Part shown: one piece after another, positions 1-11,530 of the stretch
How the letters are laid out: the number at the start of each line of letters is the position of its first letter
Numbering within the stretch: position 1 is the first letter of the stretch
DNA from: Campylobacter sp. CNRCH_2014_0184h
GTDB lineage: Bacteria; Campylobacterota; Campylobacteria; Campylobacterales; Campylobacteraceae
Length of the DNA stretch: 64,000 nt
Reading direction: 5' to 3'
Assembly (NCBI RefSeq): GCF_025772985.1
Contig: NZ_JAKMTB010000003.1
Location: forward strand, 186,001-250,000
The notes under the pieces: model-generated
Seen by the model: only the letters and a program-made list of their open reading frames with translations
Told to the model about the DNA's origin: nothing
Database searches by the model: none
Made by a program: the position numbers and the translations under genes

Positions 1-207
1 TATATACAAGATTTAGAAAAAAATATGAAAGAAGAATTACTTATTGCTAAAAAAGGAAGAGGAAGTGAGTCAGGTAGCAAACTTACTCCAAGAGCTTATG
101 AGTTAATTCAAAATTTTAAAATTTTACAACAAGATGTAGAAGAATACACCAATAAACGCTTTAAAGAATTATTTTTCAAGAAAAATCAAGAAAAAGATAA
201 AACTTAA
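1..207 (+). CDS. modE: ModE-like winged-helix regulator, C-terminal end (partial)
   Basis: The reading frame is open from base 1, so this is the last 68 residues of a gene that begins outside the window. The stretch with GRGSESGSKLTPRAYELI resembles the wing and following helix of the ModE DNA-binding domain (typically GG-rich, then LTxxGxxLI). A charged helix and the stop follow directly, so there is no molybdate-binding Mop domain after it. ModE proteins control molybdate uptake and molybdoenzyme genes. The identification rests on the wing motif only. An internal ATG at 25 is not needed as a start because the frame continues upstream. Confidence 0.55.
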   Translation, partial: YIQDLEKNMKEELLIAKKGRGSESGSKLTPRAYELIQNFKILQQDVEEYTNKRFKELFFKKNQEKDKT

Positions 208-255
208 TTTGAATACAAGTTATAACAATATATCATTAAATAAAAAAGGTAAAAG

Positions 256-834
256 ATGAAAATTGATTGTAGAGATTTAGCTTGTCCACGTCCTGTGATA
301 GAAACAAAAAAAGCTTTAGAAGAGTTAAAAGAAAATGAAAATTTAGAAATTCTTTTAAACTCTCAAGCTTCTAAAGAAAATGTAATGAGATTTTTAAAAT
401 CTTTAAATTTGGAATTTAATGTTAAAGATTTAGATGATGAGAGTATTATTAGCATTGTAAAAGATGGCAATATAGCTCATAATCAAGAACAAAATTTACA
501 AGAATACAATGTGTTATTTTTAAAAAGCGATAGGGTAGGTGAGGGAGAACTTGGAAAAAATCTAATGCTAGGTTTTTTAAAAACCCTAAAAGATTTACCA
601 AATAAACCTGCAAAAATCCTTTGTGTTAATGATAGTGTTTTGATGAATACTGATTGCTCTCATATGGCATTTGAAGCCATGAAAGAACTTGAAAATTTAG
701 GAGTTGAAATTTATAGTTGTGGGGCATGTTTGGAATTTTTTGGCAAAAGCAAAGAGCTTAAAATAGGTAAAATAGGTAATGCTTATGAAATTTTAAATGA
801 ACTTTTTGGAAAGGCAAAGATTATCTCTTTATGA
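256..834 (+). CDS. yedF: YedF, sulfurtransferase-like selenium metabolism protein
   Basis: This 192-residue protein has an N-terminal TusA-like domain with the CPxP motif (Cys10-Pro-Arg-Pro13, then TKKAL) and a C-terminal DsrE-like domain with a CxxC pair near residues 155-158 (YSCGAC). That two-domain layout is typical of YedF, found in selenium-using bacteria beside selD and yedE. It may carry selenium or sulfur as a persulfide/perselenide; the exact reaction is not established. The start at 256 has an AAAGG-type ribosome binding site. Its stop (832-834) overlaps the true selD start (831-833) in an ATGA arrangement, so the two are translationally coupled. Confidence 0.88.
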   Translation: MKIDCRDLACPRPVIETKKALEELKENENLEILLNSQASKENVMRFLKSLNLEFNVKDLDDESIISIVKDGNIAHNQEQNLQEYNVLFLKSDRVGEGELGKNLMLGFLKTLKDLPNKPAKILCVNDSVLMNTDCSHMAFEAMKELENLGVEIYSCGACLEFFGKSKELKIGKIGNAYEILNELFGKAKIISL

Positions 835-1862
835 TATATAAAGATCAAAAACTAACCCAATATGTAAAAGCTGCGGGTTGAGCTGCCAAATTAGACTCGG
901 TGGGTCTTGACAAAATTCTTGGCATTTTAAAACCGCATGAAAACCTTTTAAGTGGTATTGATAATAATGAAGATGCAAGTGTTTATAAGCTAAATGAAGA
1001 TTTAGCTTTAGTGCAAACTCTTGATTTTATCACACCTGTGGTTGATAGCGCGTATCATTTTGGCGCTATAGCTGCTGCAAATGCCTTAAGTGATGTATTT
1101 GCTATGGGTGCTGAGGTGATTAATGCTTTAAATATTGTAGGCTTTGATACTTGTCATTTTAATAATGAAATTTTACTTGAAGTGTTAGAAGGTGCTAGAG
1201 TTAAGGTTGAAGAAGCTGGTGCTGTGCTAGTAGGTGGGCATACTATAGAAAATGATGAATTTATTTTTGGGCTTAGTGTAACAGGCGTAGTTCATCCTAA
1301 GAAATTTATAGCTAATAATAGCGCAAAAGATGGTGATGTGATTTTACTTACTAAACCTATAGGTAGTGGTATTATTAGTACTGCTATCAAGGCTGGTTTG
1401 CTAGAAAAAGCAAAGATTTTAAAAGCAGTAGAACAAATGAGTTTTTTAAATCTTTATGCAAGTCGTATTTTGAGGGAATTTAACAGTCTTAGTGCTTTAA
1501 GTGATGTTACCGGTTTTGGTCTTTTGGGACATTTAAAAGAAATGCTAAATAAAGAAATTATGATAGAAGTATATAAAAATGAAATTCCTTTAATGGATGG
1601 AGTTTTGTCAATGGCTAATATAGGGATTATCCCAGTGGGAGCTTATAAAAATAAAGATAGTCTAAAAATTTGGGTTGAAAATTTAAATGAAAAAGATGAG
1701 AATATAGTGTATTTTGATCCTCAAACTTCAGGTGGACTTTTAGCTAGTATGAGTGAAAATGAAGCAAATGAAGCTTTAAAAATTTTGAAAGATCACAATA
1801 TAGAGGCAAAGATTATTGCTAGATGTGTAAGAAATACTCATAATTATTTATTATTGCGCTAA
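831..1862 (+). CDS. selD: Selenide, water dikinase SelD (selenocysteine-containing)
   Basis: SelD makes selenophosphate from selenide and ATP, the selenium donor for Sec-tRNA. The frame runs from ATG 831 through an in-frame TGA at 879-881 to the stop at 1862, giving 343 residues. Residues 8-21 read LTQYVKAAG-U-AAKL and align with the E. coli active site LTQY...AGCGCK, so TGA lies exactly at catalytic Cys17 and must encode selenocysteine. Later motifs fit the family (LDFITPVVD, GGHTIEND, DVTGFGLLGH). Reading it as starting at GTG 900 would remove the active site. The start overlaps the yedF stop. A SECIS-like hairpin follows the TGA, and tRNA-Sec lies at 8614 in the same window. SelD therefore needs its own product. 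Confidence 0.93.
879..923 (+). promoter_or_regulatory. Candidate bacterial SECIS element in selD
   Basis: Directly after the Sec codon (879-881) the mRNA can fold with GCCAA (885-889) pairing to TTGGC (919-923), and an apical stem of GACTC (894-898) with GGGTC (902-906) closing a GGU loop at 899-901. The loop lies 17-19 nt downstream of the UGA, within the range used by SelB-dependent bacterial SECIS elements. The fold was read by eye; the middle of the stem is only partly paired. Confidence 0.7.
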
Positions 1863-2002
1863 TATTTTATTTACAATCAAAAATATATGTTTATATTTGT
1901 TACTTTTTTACATAAAAAAATAAATTACAAATAAATATATGTTGATTTTCGTTGCAATTTTTGTATCATAAATACATATTAACTATTAAAGTGGAGGAAA
2001 AA

Positions 2003-5000
2003 ATGATACAAAAAGCTTTGCAATTAGCTGAAGAATTACAAAGAAAGATAGAAAGTAATATCTCTCAAAGCGAAAAAGAATTTCATGCCAAAATGCAAAA
2101 ACTTTTAAACAATCCTAAAAATAAAGTAATGTTAATTGAGCTTTTAGATCGCTCTTTTAGATGTAAAGATAAAAGTGCGAGTTTTGAGCTTATAGAACAT
2201 ACTTTAAACAAATATGGTATAGCTGATTTTTTTAGTGCTTTTGAAAAATTTTTACTTTTTTCATTTTTAAATTTTGGAAAATTTGCACCGACTCTTAGTG
2301 TGCCATTTTTTATTAAGCATTTAAGAGAAGATACTAAAGCTATGGTTTTAGATGCAAATCCTAGTGTTTTAGAGCCTCATATGCGTAAAAGAAAAGATGA
2401 AGATAAAATCACTTTAAATGTAAATTTAATTGGTGAAGAGGTTTTGGGTGAAGCTGAGAGTGCTTATAGGATGAAAAAATACGAAGAAGCATTAAAAACA
2501 AGCTATATTACTTATATTTCTATTAAAATTACTACCATTTTTTCCCAAATCAATATCATTGATTTTGAATACTCTAAAGATGAGGTGGTAAAAAGATTGG
2601 ATAAATTATATGCTCTTGCTTTAGAGGAAGAAAAAAAGCAAGGTGTGTCTAAATTTATCAATCTTGACATGGAAGAATTTAGAGATTTAGAATTAACCGT
2701 TGAAGCTTTTATGGAAAGTGTTGCAAAATACGATATTAAAGCAGGTATTGTTTTGCAAGCTTATTTGCCTGATTCTTATGAGTATTTGAAAAAACTTTTT
2801 GCCTTTTCTAAAGAAAGAGTTTTAAAAGGTATGAAGCCTATAAAAATTCGCTTTGTTAAAGGAGCGAATATGGAAAGTGAAGAAACTATAGCTTCACAAA
2901 GAGGTTGGGCTCTACCTACTTTTTATAAAAAAATTGACACTGATAGTAATTATAAAAAAATGCTTGATTTTGTCTTAGAGGGAGATAATCATAAATATAT
3001 TAATATAGGTATTGCAAGTCATAATTTATTTGAAATTGCTTATGCTTATACTAGAATTTCACAAGCTGGAGCTTTATCATCTTTTACTTTTGAAATGCTT
3101 GAGGGTATGAGTTTACAATGCTCTTATGAGCTTTCTAAAATGCATGATCTTATACTTTATGCACCAGTTTGTGATGAAGCACATTTTAACAATGCTATTG
3201 CATACTTAGTAAGAAGACTTGATGAAAATACTAGTGAAGATAATTTCATGAGATATTTTTTCAATCTTAAAATTAATGATAAAAATTGGCAAATACAAAA
3301 AGAATTATTTCTAAAATCTTTAGAAGGTGTTGCTAGTTTGGATAATTCTACCCATAGAACTCAAGATAGAAATAATGAAACAAAGGCTATTAGTTCTTAT
3401 GAGAGTAAAGAATTTAAAAACGAACCTGACACAGATTTTATCTTAAAAGCAAATAGAGAATGGGCTAAGGGTATAAGAGCTAAGTATGAAAATTTAGAAA
3501 ATTATGATGTCTATCCAGTTGCAAAAGAAGAAATTAAAAACGAAAATTTACAAGTAGTAGAAGTTAAAGATAAAATCAAAAATCGCACTATAGGTAAAGC
3601 ACACTTAGCAGGCCAAGCAGAGATCAAATACGCTTTAGATGTAGCTAAGAGCTCAAATTTTAGTGATTTAAGTCATGATGAAATTTATAAAATTTTAGCA
3701 AAAACTGCTCAACTTGTTAGAGAGCGTAGAGGAGATTTAATAGGTATAGCAGCTTTAGAAGTAGGAAAAACTTTCTTAGAAATTGATCCTGAAGTTAGTG
3801 AGGCTATAGACTTTTTAGAATTTTACCCACATTCTTTAGAAAAATTAAAAGAGCAAAATCCAAATACGACTTTTAAAGCAAAAGGCATAGGCGTGGTGAT
3901 TGCGCCATGGAATTTCCCAGTAGGTATTTCAGTAGGAACCATAGCAGCGCCTTTGGCCGCAGGAAATAAAGTGATATATAAACCATCATCTTTATCGATG
4001 TTAACAGGTTATATGCTTTGTAAATGCTTTTGGGATGCAGGAATTCCTAAGGATGCTTTGATTTTCTTACCTGCTAAAGGTAGTGATATATCAAAATACT
4101 TACTTGTTGATCAAAGTGTGAAATTTTCAGTATTAACTGGTGGAGAAGAAACTGCTTATGCAATGCTCAAAGCTAATCCAACCTTGCTTTTAAGTGCCGA
4201 AACAGGCGGTAAAAATGCAACCATTGTTTCTAAATTTGCTGATCGTGATAGTGCGATTAAAAATATCATTCATTCAGCTTTTTCAAATTCAGGTCAAAAA
4301 TGCTCTGCTACTTCTTTGCTAGTTTTAGAAGAAGAAGTTTATAATGATGAAGAGTTCAAAAAGACTTTGGTAGATGCTGCTAGTTCTATGGCGGTTGGAA
4401 ATCCATTTGTGTTTAAAAATAAACTTGGAGCTTTAGCAGATAAACCAGATGTGAAATTACAAAAAGCTTTAGATGAATTAGCTCCGTATGAAAGTTGGGC
4501 TTTAAAACCTAAATTTATAGATGATAATCCTTATCTTCTAACTCCAGGGATTAAGTATGGTACTAAAAAAGGTGATTTTACGCACATGAATGAGCTTTTT
4601 GCACCAATTTTAACTGTAATGAAAGCAAAAGATTTAAAAGAAGCTATTGATATAGTAAATTCTACAGGTTATGGACTTACAGCAGGATTTGAAAGTTTAG
4701 ATGAGAGAGAATGGGAGTATTTTCATACTCACATAGAGGCAGGAAATATTTATATTAATAAACCAACAACAGGAGCTATAGTTCTAAGACAACCTTTTGG
4801 TGGTATTAAAAAATCAGCCATTGGTTTTGGTAGAAAAGTTGGAATTTATAATTACATTACCCAATTTTTAGATATAGAGCAAAGTCAAGCTGATCAAAAT
4901 GTTTTAGACAATGAATTAGTATCAAATTTAAATGCTTTAAGCTTGGATTTAAATGAGAAAGATAAAGCCGATTTTGAAGTCATTAAAGCTATGGCAAGAA

Positions 5001-5500
5001 GCTATGCTTACCACGCAAAACATGAATTTGCAAGTGCGAAAGATTATGTCAATATAAGAGGCGAGGATAATCTTTTCTCTTATACAAAGGTTAAAAATAT
5101 CGCCTATAGAGTGCATAAAGATGATAGCTTAAAAGATATTTTAGGAGTTATTTTAGCAGCTAGTGTGCTAAATATTGATCTTATTTTAAGTTATGATGAA
5201 CATGAAAAAATAGATCTTGTGCAAAAGATTAATCAAAAAATTAGTTCAAAAACTTTATTCCTTAAAGAAAGTAAAGAAAATTTCATTAGCAAAATAGCTG
5301 ATTATGAAAGAATTCGTTATTTTGCTCCATTAGATGTTAATGATGAAATTTTCATAAAGGCAGCAAGTTGCGCAAAAATCATCGCTAATGCTAAGCCTTT
5401 AATGAATGGACGTTTTGAGTTGCTTTTATATCACAATGAAAAAGCTTTAAGTATATCTTTCCATCGTTATGGAAATCTAGGCATTCGTGCTTTAAAATAA
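2003..5500 (+). CDS. putA: PutA, proline dehydrogenase / P5C dehydrogenase
   Basis: This bifunctional enzyme of 1165 residues oxidises proline to glutamate. The N-terminal half carries proline dehydrogenase (FAD barrel; KIRFVKGANMESEE and GIASHNLFEIAYAY). The C-terminal half is an aldehyde dehydrogenase with catalytic Glu733 (SAETGG) and Cys767 (NSGQKCS). A further 170-residue tail follows. No ribbon-helix-helix DNA-binding domain is present, so it is not an autoregulating PutA of the E. coli type. ATG 2003 is preferred because GTGGAGG sits just upstream; an in-frame ATG at 1952 has no such site. putP follows after 17 bases, forming a proline uptake-and-oxidation operon. Confidence 0.95.
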   Translation: MIQKALQLAEELQRKIESNISQSEKEFHAKMQKLLNNPKNKVMLIELLDRSFRCKDKSASFELIEHTLNKYGIADFFSAFEKFLLFSFLNFGKFAPTLSVPFFIKHLREDTKAMVLDANPSVLEPHMRKRKDEDKITLNVNLIGEEVLGEAESAYRMKKYEEALKTSYITYISIKITTIFSQINIIDFEYSKDEVVKRLDKLYALALEEEKKQGVSKFINLDMEEFRDLELTVEAFMESVAKYDIKAGIVLQAYLPDSYEYLKKLFAFSKERVLKGMKPIKIRFVKGANMESEETIASQRGWALPTFYKKIDTDSNYKKMLDFVLEGDNHKYINIGIASHNLFEIAYAYTRISQAGALSSFTFEMLEGMSLQCSYELSKMHDLILYAPVCDEAHFNNAIAYLVRRLDENTSEDNFMRYFFNLKINDKNWQIQKELFLKSLEGVASLDNSTHRTQDRNNETKAISSYESKEFKNEPDTDFILKANREWAKGIRAKYENLENYDVYPVAKEEIKNENLQVVEVKDKIKNRTIGKAHLAGQAEIKYALDVAKSSNFSDLSHDEIYKILAKTAQLVRERRGDLIGIAALEVGKTFLEIDPEVSEAIDFLEFYPHSLEKLKEQNPNTTFKAKGIGVVIAPWNFPVGISVGTIAAPLAAGNKVIYKPSSLSMLTGYMLCKCFWDAGIPKDALIFLPAKGSDISKYLLVDQSVKFSVLTGGEETAYAMLKANPTLLLSAETGGKNATIVSKFADRDSAIKNIIHSAFSNSGQKCSATSLLVLEEEVYNDEEFKKTLVDAASSMAVGNPFVFKNKLGALADKPDVKLQKALDELAPYESWALKPKFIDDNPYLLTPGIKYGTKKGDFTHMNELFAPILTVMKAKDLKEAIDIVNSTGYGLTAGFESLDEREWEYFHTHIEAGNIYINKPTTGAIVLRQPFGGIKKSAIGFGRKVGIYNYITQFLDIEQSQADQNVLDNELVSNLNALSLDLNEKDKADFEVIKAMARSYAYHAKHEFASAKDYVNIRGEDNLFSYTKVKNIAYRVHKDDSLKDILGVILAASVLNIDLILSYDEHEKIDLVQKINQKISSKTLFLKESKENFISKIADYERIRYFAPLDVNDEIFIKAASCAKIIANAKPLMNGRFELLLYHNEKALSISFHRYGNLGIRALK

Positions 5501-5517
5501 TATAAAAAGGAGATAAA

Positions 5518-6999
5518 ATGGAGGTTGTTCAAATTAATACTCAAATTGCGATAATGTTTGTCGCTTATTCAGCATTAATGCTTTTTATCGGATTTTATTT
5601 TTATAAACAAAATAAAAATTCAGAGGACTATTTTTTAGGTGGTCGTTCTATGGGGCCGGTAGTTTCAGCACTTAGTGCTGGAGCTTCTGATATGAGTGGA
5701 TGGCTTTTAATGGGTTTGCCAGGAGCTTTATATGTAAGTGGCTTAGCTGAAAGTTATATTGCAATAGGTCTTAGTATAGGAGCGTTTTTAAACTGGGCCT
5801 TTATAGCAAAAAGACTTAGAATTTATACTAGCGTGATTGCAAATTCTATTACCATTCCAGATTATTTTGAGACAAGGTTTGATGATGATAAGCATATATT
5901 AAGAGTGGTTTGTGCTATTGTTATTTTAATTTTCTTTACTTTTTATGTTTCTTCAGGACTTGTAGGTGGAGCAAAACTTTTTGAAGCAACTTTTGGAATT
6001 CAATATGATTATGCTTTAACCACAGGAACTGTGATTATAGTTGCTTATACATTTTTGGGTGGATATAAGGCAGTTTGTTGGACGGATTTGATTCAGGGTT
6101 TATTAATGATGAGTGCCTTGATTATCGTGCCTATAGTGATGATTTATCATTTGGGTGGCTTTAGTGAAGCTGTTAATATAGTCAAAGAAATTAAGCCAAA
6201 TACTTTTTCTATGGGAGAAGGATTAAGCTTTTTAGGCATAGTTTCAGCGCTTTCTTGGGGGCTTGGATATTTTGGTCAGCCACATATTTTGGTGCGTTTT
6301 ATGTCTATACGCTCAACTAAAGACATCCCAACTGCTACTTTTGTAGGAATTTCTTGGATGGTTATATCTTTAATTGGTGCTTGTTTGATAGGTGTTTTAG
6401 GTATAGCTTATGTGAGTAAATTTGAACTTAGTTTACAAGATCCTGAAAAGATTTTTATCGTAATGTCACAATTACTTTTTAATCCTTGGATAGCAGGTAT
6501 TTTATTAAGCGCTATTTTGGCAGCTATTATGAGTACAGCAAGTTCACAATTGCTTGTTTCAAGTTCGACTATAGCAGAAGATTTTTATAAAAGAATTTTC
6601 AATAAAGAAGCGTCTAATAAAATGGTAATGACTTTAGGTAGATTTGGTGTTTTAGCAGTGGCTGTGATAGCTTTTGTTATTTCTACTGATAAAAACTCAA
6701 GCGTATTAAGCATAGTAGCTTATGCTTGGGCAGGGTTTGGAGCAAGTTTTGGTTCTGTAATGCTCTTTTCGTTATTTTGGTCAAAAATGACTAGATATGC
6801 TGCTATTGCAGGTATGATTACAGGCGCAGTTGTGGTTGTAGCATATAAAAATTTCTTGGCTGAGTGGCTTAATTTTCCTATTTATGAAATCATTCCAGGA
6901 TTTTTAGCTGCATCTATTGTGATTGTTTTAGTGAGCTTGGTTACAAAAGTGCGTCCAGGAACTAAAGCAGCTTATGAAACAATGTTAAAACATCTTTAA
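5518..6999 (+). CDS. putP: PutP, sodium/proline symporter
   Basis: This inner-membrane protein of 493 residues belongs to the sodium:solute symporter family and has about 13 hydrophobic segments. Family signatures include the early [26 protein letters not shown] region, where sodium and proline bind, and the conserved WTDLIQG motif. AAGGAGATAAA precedes the ATG. It lies immediately after putA, so imported proline feeds PutA directly. A bidirectional hairpin terminator begins just beyond its stop. Confidence 0.95.
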   Translation: MEVVQINTQIAIMFVAYSALMLFIGFYFYKQNKNSEDYFLGGRSMGPVVSALSAGASDMSGWLLMGLPGALYVSGLAESYIAIGLSIGAFLNWAFIAKRLRIYTSVIANSITIPDYFETRFDDDKHILRVVCAIVILIFFTFYVSSGLVGGAKLFEATFGIQYDYALTTGTVIIVAYTFLGGYKAVCWTDLIQGLLMMSALIIVPIVMIYHLGGFSEAVNIVKEIKPNTFSMGEGLSFLGIVSALSWGLGYFGQPHILVRFMSIRSTKDIPTATFVGISWMVISLIGACLIGVLGIAYVSKFELSLQDPEKIFIVMSQLLFNPWIAGILLSAILAAIMSTASSQLLVSSSTIAEDFYKRIFNKEASNKMVMTLGRFGVLAVAVIAFVISTDKNSSVLSIVAYAWAGFGASFGSVMLFSLFWSKMTRYAAIAGMITGAVVVVAYKNFLAEWLNFPIYEIIPGFLAASIVIVLVSLVTKVRPGTKAAYETMLKHL

Positions 7000-7005
7000 T
7001 ATATA

Positions 7006-7030
7006 TTCAAAAGCCTTTAAGGCTTTTGAA
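7006..7030. terminator. Bidirectional hairpin between putP and tusA
   Basis: A perfect 10-bp inverted repeat, TTCAAAAGCC and GGCTTTTGAA around a 5-base centre, lies between the convergent putP and tusA genes. It begins 7 bases after the putP stop and contains the tusA stop codon on the other strand. The A/T-rich arms can supply a U-rich 3' side in either direction. Confidence 0.7.
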
Positions 7031-7244
7031 TTAAAAATCTAAGCGTTGGACCATCTTGATTTATTTCTAGAATTTCAAAACCACGATTTTTAGCATCTTG
7101 AGGTATAGAATTGATACTTTGCGGGCAATCACATAAAATTTCTAAGACTTCACCTGATTTTAGTTCTTTTAAGGCTTCAATAGTAGCTATAGCAGGGTAT
7201 GGACAAGCCTCACCTTCTAAATTTAAACTATAATGAATAATCAT
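7017..7244 (-). CDS. TusA/SirA-like sulfur carrier
   Basis: This 75-residue single-domain protein has the TusA motif CPYP at Cys14-Pro17 followed by a conserved helix (IATIEALKEL). TusA-family proteins carry sulfur or selenium as a persulfide on this cysteine. The start overlaps the yedE stop by four bases (ATGA), so the pair is co-translated, and YedE-TusA pairs are a known arrangement in which the membrane protein passes the chalcogen to the carrier. The neighbourhood with selD, yedF and selC points to selenium rather than tRNA thiolation, but that is inference. Confidence 0.85.
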   Translation of the reverse strand: MIIHYSLNLEGEACPYPAIATIEALKELKSGEVLEILCDCPQSINSIPQDAKNRGFEILEINQDGPTLRFLIQKP

Positions 7245-8455
7245 ATTTTTCCTTTTTTATTTTGTTTGAAAAAGAATGATTTTTTAAACTTTAATATAAA
7301 TAAAAATAAAATTGCAAATAAAGTTAAATTGATTACTAAGCCATTAAAATAACCAAATTCATTTAAAAGATGAATCTTTACTCCACCTGTTAAGAAATTT
7401 GGAAAATAATCGTAGCTTAAAGCTAATATCATAGTGCCAATAATATTTGCAATACCCACTATAATAAAATGACTTTGTCCTTCACAAGCTCGATACATCC
7501 AGCCACACTCGCATCCTCCGGCAAAAACTATCCCAAAGCCAAATAAAAAAGCACCTAAAGCAATATTTGGTGATATTTCTATTATTTTGTTAGTGTGCCC
7601 TTGTAAGATAAATGCAAAAGCTATTAAACAAGCTATAATCATACCTATTAAAGCACCCTTTATGGCATTATCCCTACCAAATAAAAATAAATCTCTAAAG
7701 CAAGAAGTAAAGCAAATTTGAGCTCTAGATATGATAAAACCAAAAACAAAGCCAAATATTAACGCTAAAGGAAGAATACTTTCTTTGTTTTTAATATTTA
7801 AAGGCTGTTTTTGTAGTATAAATACAACATAAGTTATAAAAATTATAAATACACCAAGTCCTATATAAAAATATATCTTTGCAGTTTTATTTTGTGTTTT
7901 TAACGGTTGGTTTTCTTTACATACACGTTGTAATTTAGCTTTTGGTTTAAAAGGTGATAGATTGCAAACTTTAACAGCTAAATAAATCCCTAAAATCATA
8001 AATAAGGTAAAAACCCAAGTATGCAAAGAAAAATAAGGTAAACCTGTAAAAAAATTTGCCAAGTTGCAACCAAAGGCAAGTCTTGCACCAAAACCAGATA
8101 AAATTCCACCTATAATAGCTTGAAAAATTCGAATTTTGCTAGCAGGTAAGCGCCATTTGAATTTATTTGCTAAAAATGCAGCGCTTAAACACCCTATAAA
8201 CATACCTATAAGCATAATACCATCAATTCTTGTTAAGGGGCTGCCACTTAAATTTTGCTTTTGATAATAAGAATAAGAGCTTAAGTCCATACCAAAAAAT
8301 TCTAAAAACTCTCCGCCCCAGCGCGTCATTTCGCCAGTGACTGCCCAAACGCTACCAAAAATTCCAAAATAAATAGCACTTAAAATTCCAAGCATAATCA
8401 TGCCTTTGGAATTATCCCAAAAATTTATAAAAAAAGATTGTTTGAAAGAATGCAT
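7241..8455 (-). CDS. yedE: YedE, YeeE/YedE-family membrane protein, putative selenium transporter
   Basis: This polytopic membrane protein of 404 residues has about ten hydrophobic segments and two related halves, each with small-residue and Cys-containing motifs (FGCNLANFFTG; GGCECGWMYRACEG). This is the YeeE/YedE (thiosulfate/sulfur transport) family, and the selD/yedF/selC context suggests the selenium-linked YedE branch. The ATG at 8455 is preferred since GGAT lies 9 bases upstream; an in-frame TTG at 8467 would add four residues but has no ribosome binding site. It is divergent from selC and followed by tusA with a 4-base overlap. Confidence 0.82.
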   Translation of the reverse strand: MHSFKQSFFINFWDNSKGMIMLGILSAIYFGIFGSVWAVTGEMTRWGGEFLEFFGMDLSSYSYYQKQNLSGSPLTRIDGIMLIGMFIGCLSAAFLANKFKWRLPASKIRIFQAIIGGILSGFGARLAFGCNLANFFTGLPYFSLHTWVFTLFMILGIYLAVKVCNLSPFKPKAKLQRVCKENQPLKTQNKTAKIYFYIGLGVFIIFITYVVFILQKQPLNIKNKESILPLALIFGFVFGFIISRAQICFTSCFRDLFLFGRDNAIKGALIGMIIACLIAFAFILQGHTNKIIEISPNIALGAFLFGFGIVFAGGCECGWMYRACEGQSHFIIVGIANIIGTMILALSYDYFPNFLTGGVKIHLLNEFGYFNGLVINLTLFAILFLFILKFKKSFFFKQNKKGKI

Positions 8456-8599
8456 TGTTGTATCCAAAAATTGTGATTGTCAAAACTTGACACTAATAAA
8501 GTTAGCATTATAGCTAATAAATTTATACAAAATAAAATATTATTAAAAATAGTTTCAATTTTACGTATTTGGTTTTTGTTTTAATTAAAAATATTAAGA

Positions 8600-8605
8600 T
8601 ATAAT
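8600..8605 (+). promoter_or_regulatory. -10 box for selC (and possibly purA)
   Basis: A consensus TATAAT lies 8 bases before the tRNA 5' end and is preceded by T-rich stretches, the usual layout of Campylobacter sigma70 promoters. No terminator is visible between selC and purA, so purA may share it. Confidence 0.6.
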
Positions 8606-8613
8606 ATCTTTTT

Positions 8614-10401
<1,788 letters not shown>

Positions 10402-10402
<1 letters not shown>

Positions 10403-10917
10403 TGAAAAAAATAATATTTTTATTAATTTTTTTAAATTTTGTAAATGCGCAACAAAATTGTGAGCAATATTTTGAAGCAAGAAAAGAACAAATGCAAGAA
10501 CAAATTAGAGAATATGACGAGGCAAGACAAAGTTTAGAAGCATATAGGGCATCTTTTGAAGCTTTGCAAAAAGAAAAAATGCAAGCTTTGGTACAAAAAG
10601 AAGCTGATATTAATGCAAGTTTAGAACAAATCAAAAGCTTAAAAGAACAAAATGAACGTATATTGAAAGCAACTAGAGAAAATCTCCAAGCGATTAATGA
10701 TAAAACTATGGGGCGTATTACAGAAATCTATGCAAAAATGAAAGATGTGGCTGTTGCAGGTATATTAAGTGAAATGGAACCTGATGAAGCTTCAAAAATT
10801 CTACTTTCGCTAGATCCTAGAAAAATTTCATCCATTATGGCAAAAATGGAACCTAAGAAAGCTTCAGATTTAACACTACTTTTGAAAAATTTAGATCAAA
10901 ATGCAAGTTCGCAGTAA
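10402..10917 (+). CDS. MotE/MgtE-N-like periplasmic protein, likely N-glycosylated
   Basis: This protein of 171 residues has a signal peptide (cleavage near residue 16), a central coiled coil (about 25-105) and a C-terminal MgtE-N-like region with SEMEPDEASKILLSLDP, typical of MotE chaperones of the flagellar motor. Two bacterial N-glycosylation sequons (D/E-x-N-x-S/T) are present: DINAS at Asn71 and DQNAS at Asn167. The C. jejuni counterpart in this position, Cj1496c, is reported to be a glycoprotein influencing invasion and colonisation. A motor or stator-assembly role here is inference. Confidence 0.72.
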
Positions 10918-10978
10918 GTTTTAAGCAGTTTTTACCTTTTTTTTAGTATTATTTCAATAAAAATAAAAAGGTGAATAA

Positions 10979-11530
10979 ATGCGTATCAAACCAGCTCACA
11001 TACCTTATATAGCAAATAAAATAATACTTGATTTAATGCATTCTTCTTTTGTTAAAATTAAAGATGATAGTCAAAAACTTTTAAAAATAGCAAAAGAGAT
11101 TATAGAAATAGATGTTTTAAACGAGCGTAAGCTTGATGAAAAAGCAAAAGAGCTTTTAGAAAGCCAGGAAGATGAAATCGAGTTCATGCAAATAGATAGA
11201 AAAAGTATGTTTTGGATGATTAAGAAAAAATTAGCAAATGAGTTTAAATTTATGCTTGATAGTGAAGATAGATACAATAACCTTTCTCATAAAATTTTAG
11301 AAAATTTAGTAGAAGAGGATTTGATAAATTATAATGTATCAGAAAATCGTGTGAAAAATCTCATTTTCTCAAGTATTATGTCTTATTTAAAAGAGTATGA
11401 AAATTTAGAAGATTTGGTTTATGAAAAAATTTCAAATTATAAAAGAAAGCTTATCCCAGGTTCTGAAGAATATGAATTGGTGTTTGAAAAGCTTTACCAA
11501 GAAGAGCTTAGAAAAAAGGGACTTTTATGA
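10979..11530 (+). CDS. DUF507 family protein
   Basis: This protein of 183 residues is predicted mostly helical, with the MRIKPAHIPYIANKI start and repeated acidic/basic helices typical of DUF507, a family of unknown function found mainly in epsilonproteobacteria and relatives. It has no signal peptide or membrane segment. An AAAAAGGTG ribosome binding site precedes the ATG. It overlaps carA by four bases, so the two are translated together; no pyrimidine-related function can be read from the sequence. Confidence 0.8.
   Translation: MRIKPAHIPYIANKIILDLMHSSFVKIKDDSQKLLKIAKEIIEIDVLNERKLDEKAKELLESQEDEIEFMQIDRKSMFWMIKKKLANEFKFMLDSEDRYNNLSHKILENLVEEDLINYNVSENRVKNLIFSSIMSYLKEYENLEDLVYEKISNYKRKLIPGSEEYELVFEKLYQEELRKKGLL

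Noticed and set aside
900-1862. SelD as a shortened protein starting at GTG 900, or as a frameshifted pseudogene
   Set aside because: The frame continues upstream with strong SelD homology, the single interruption is TGA at the catalytic position, a SECIS-like fold follows, and tRNA-Sec is present nearby.
1952-2002. N-terminal extension of putA from ATG 1952
   Set aside because: No ribosome binding site and A/T-rich promoter-like sequence; GTGGAGG precedes ATG 2003.
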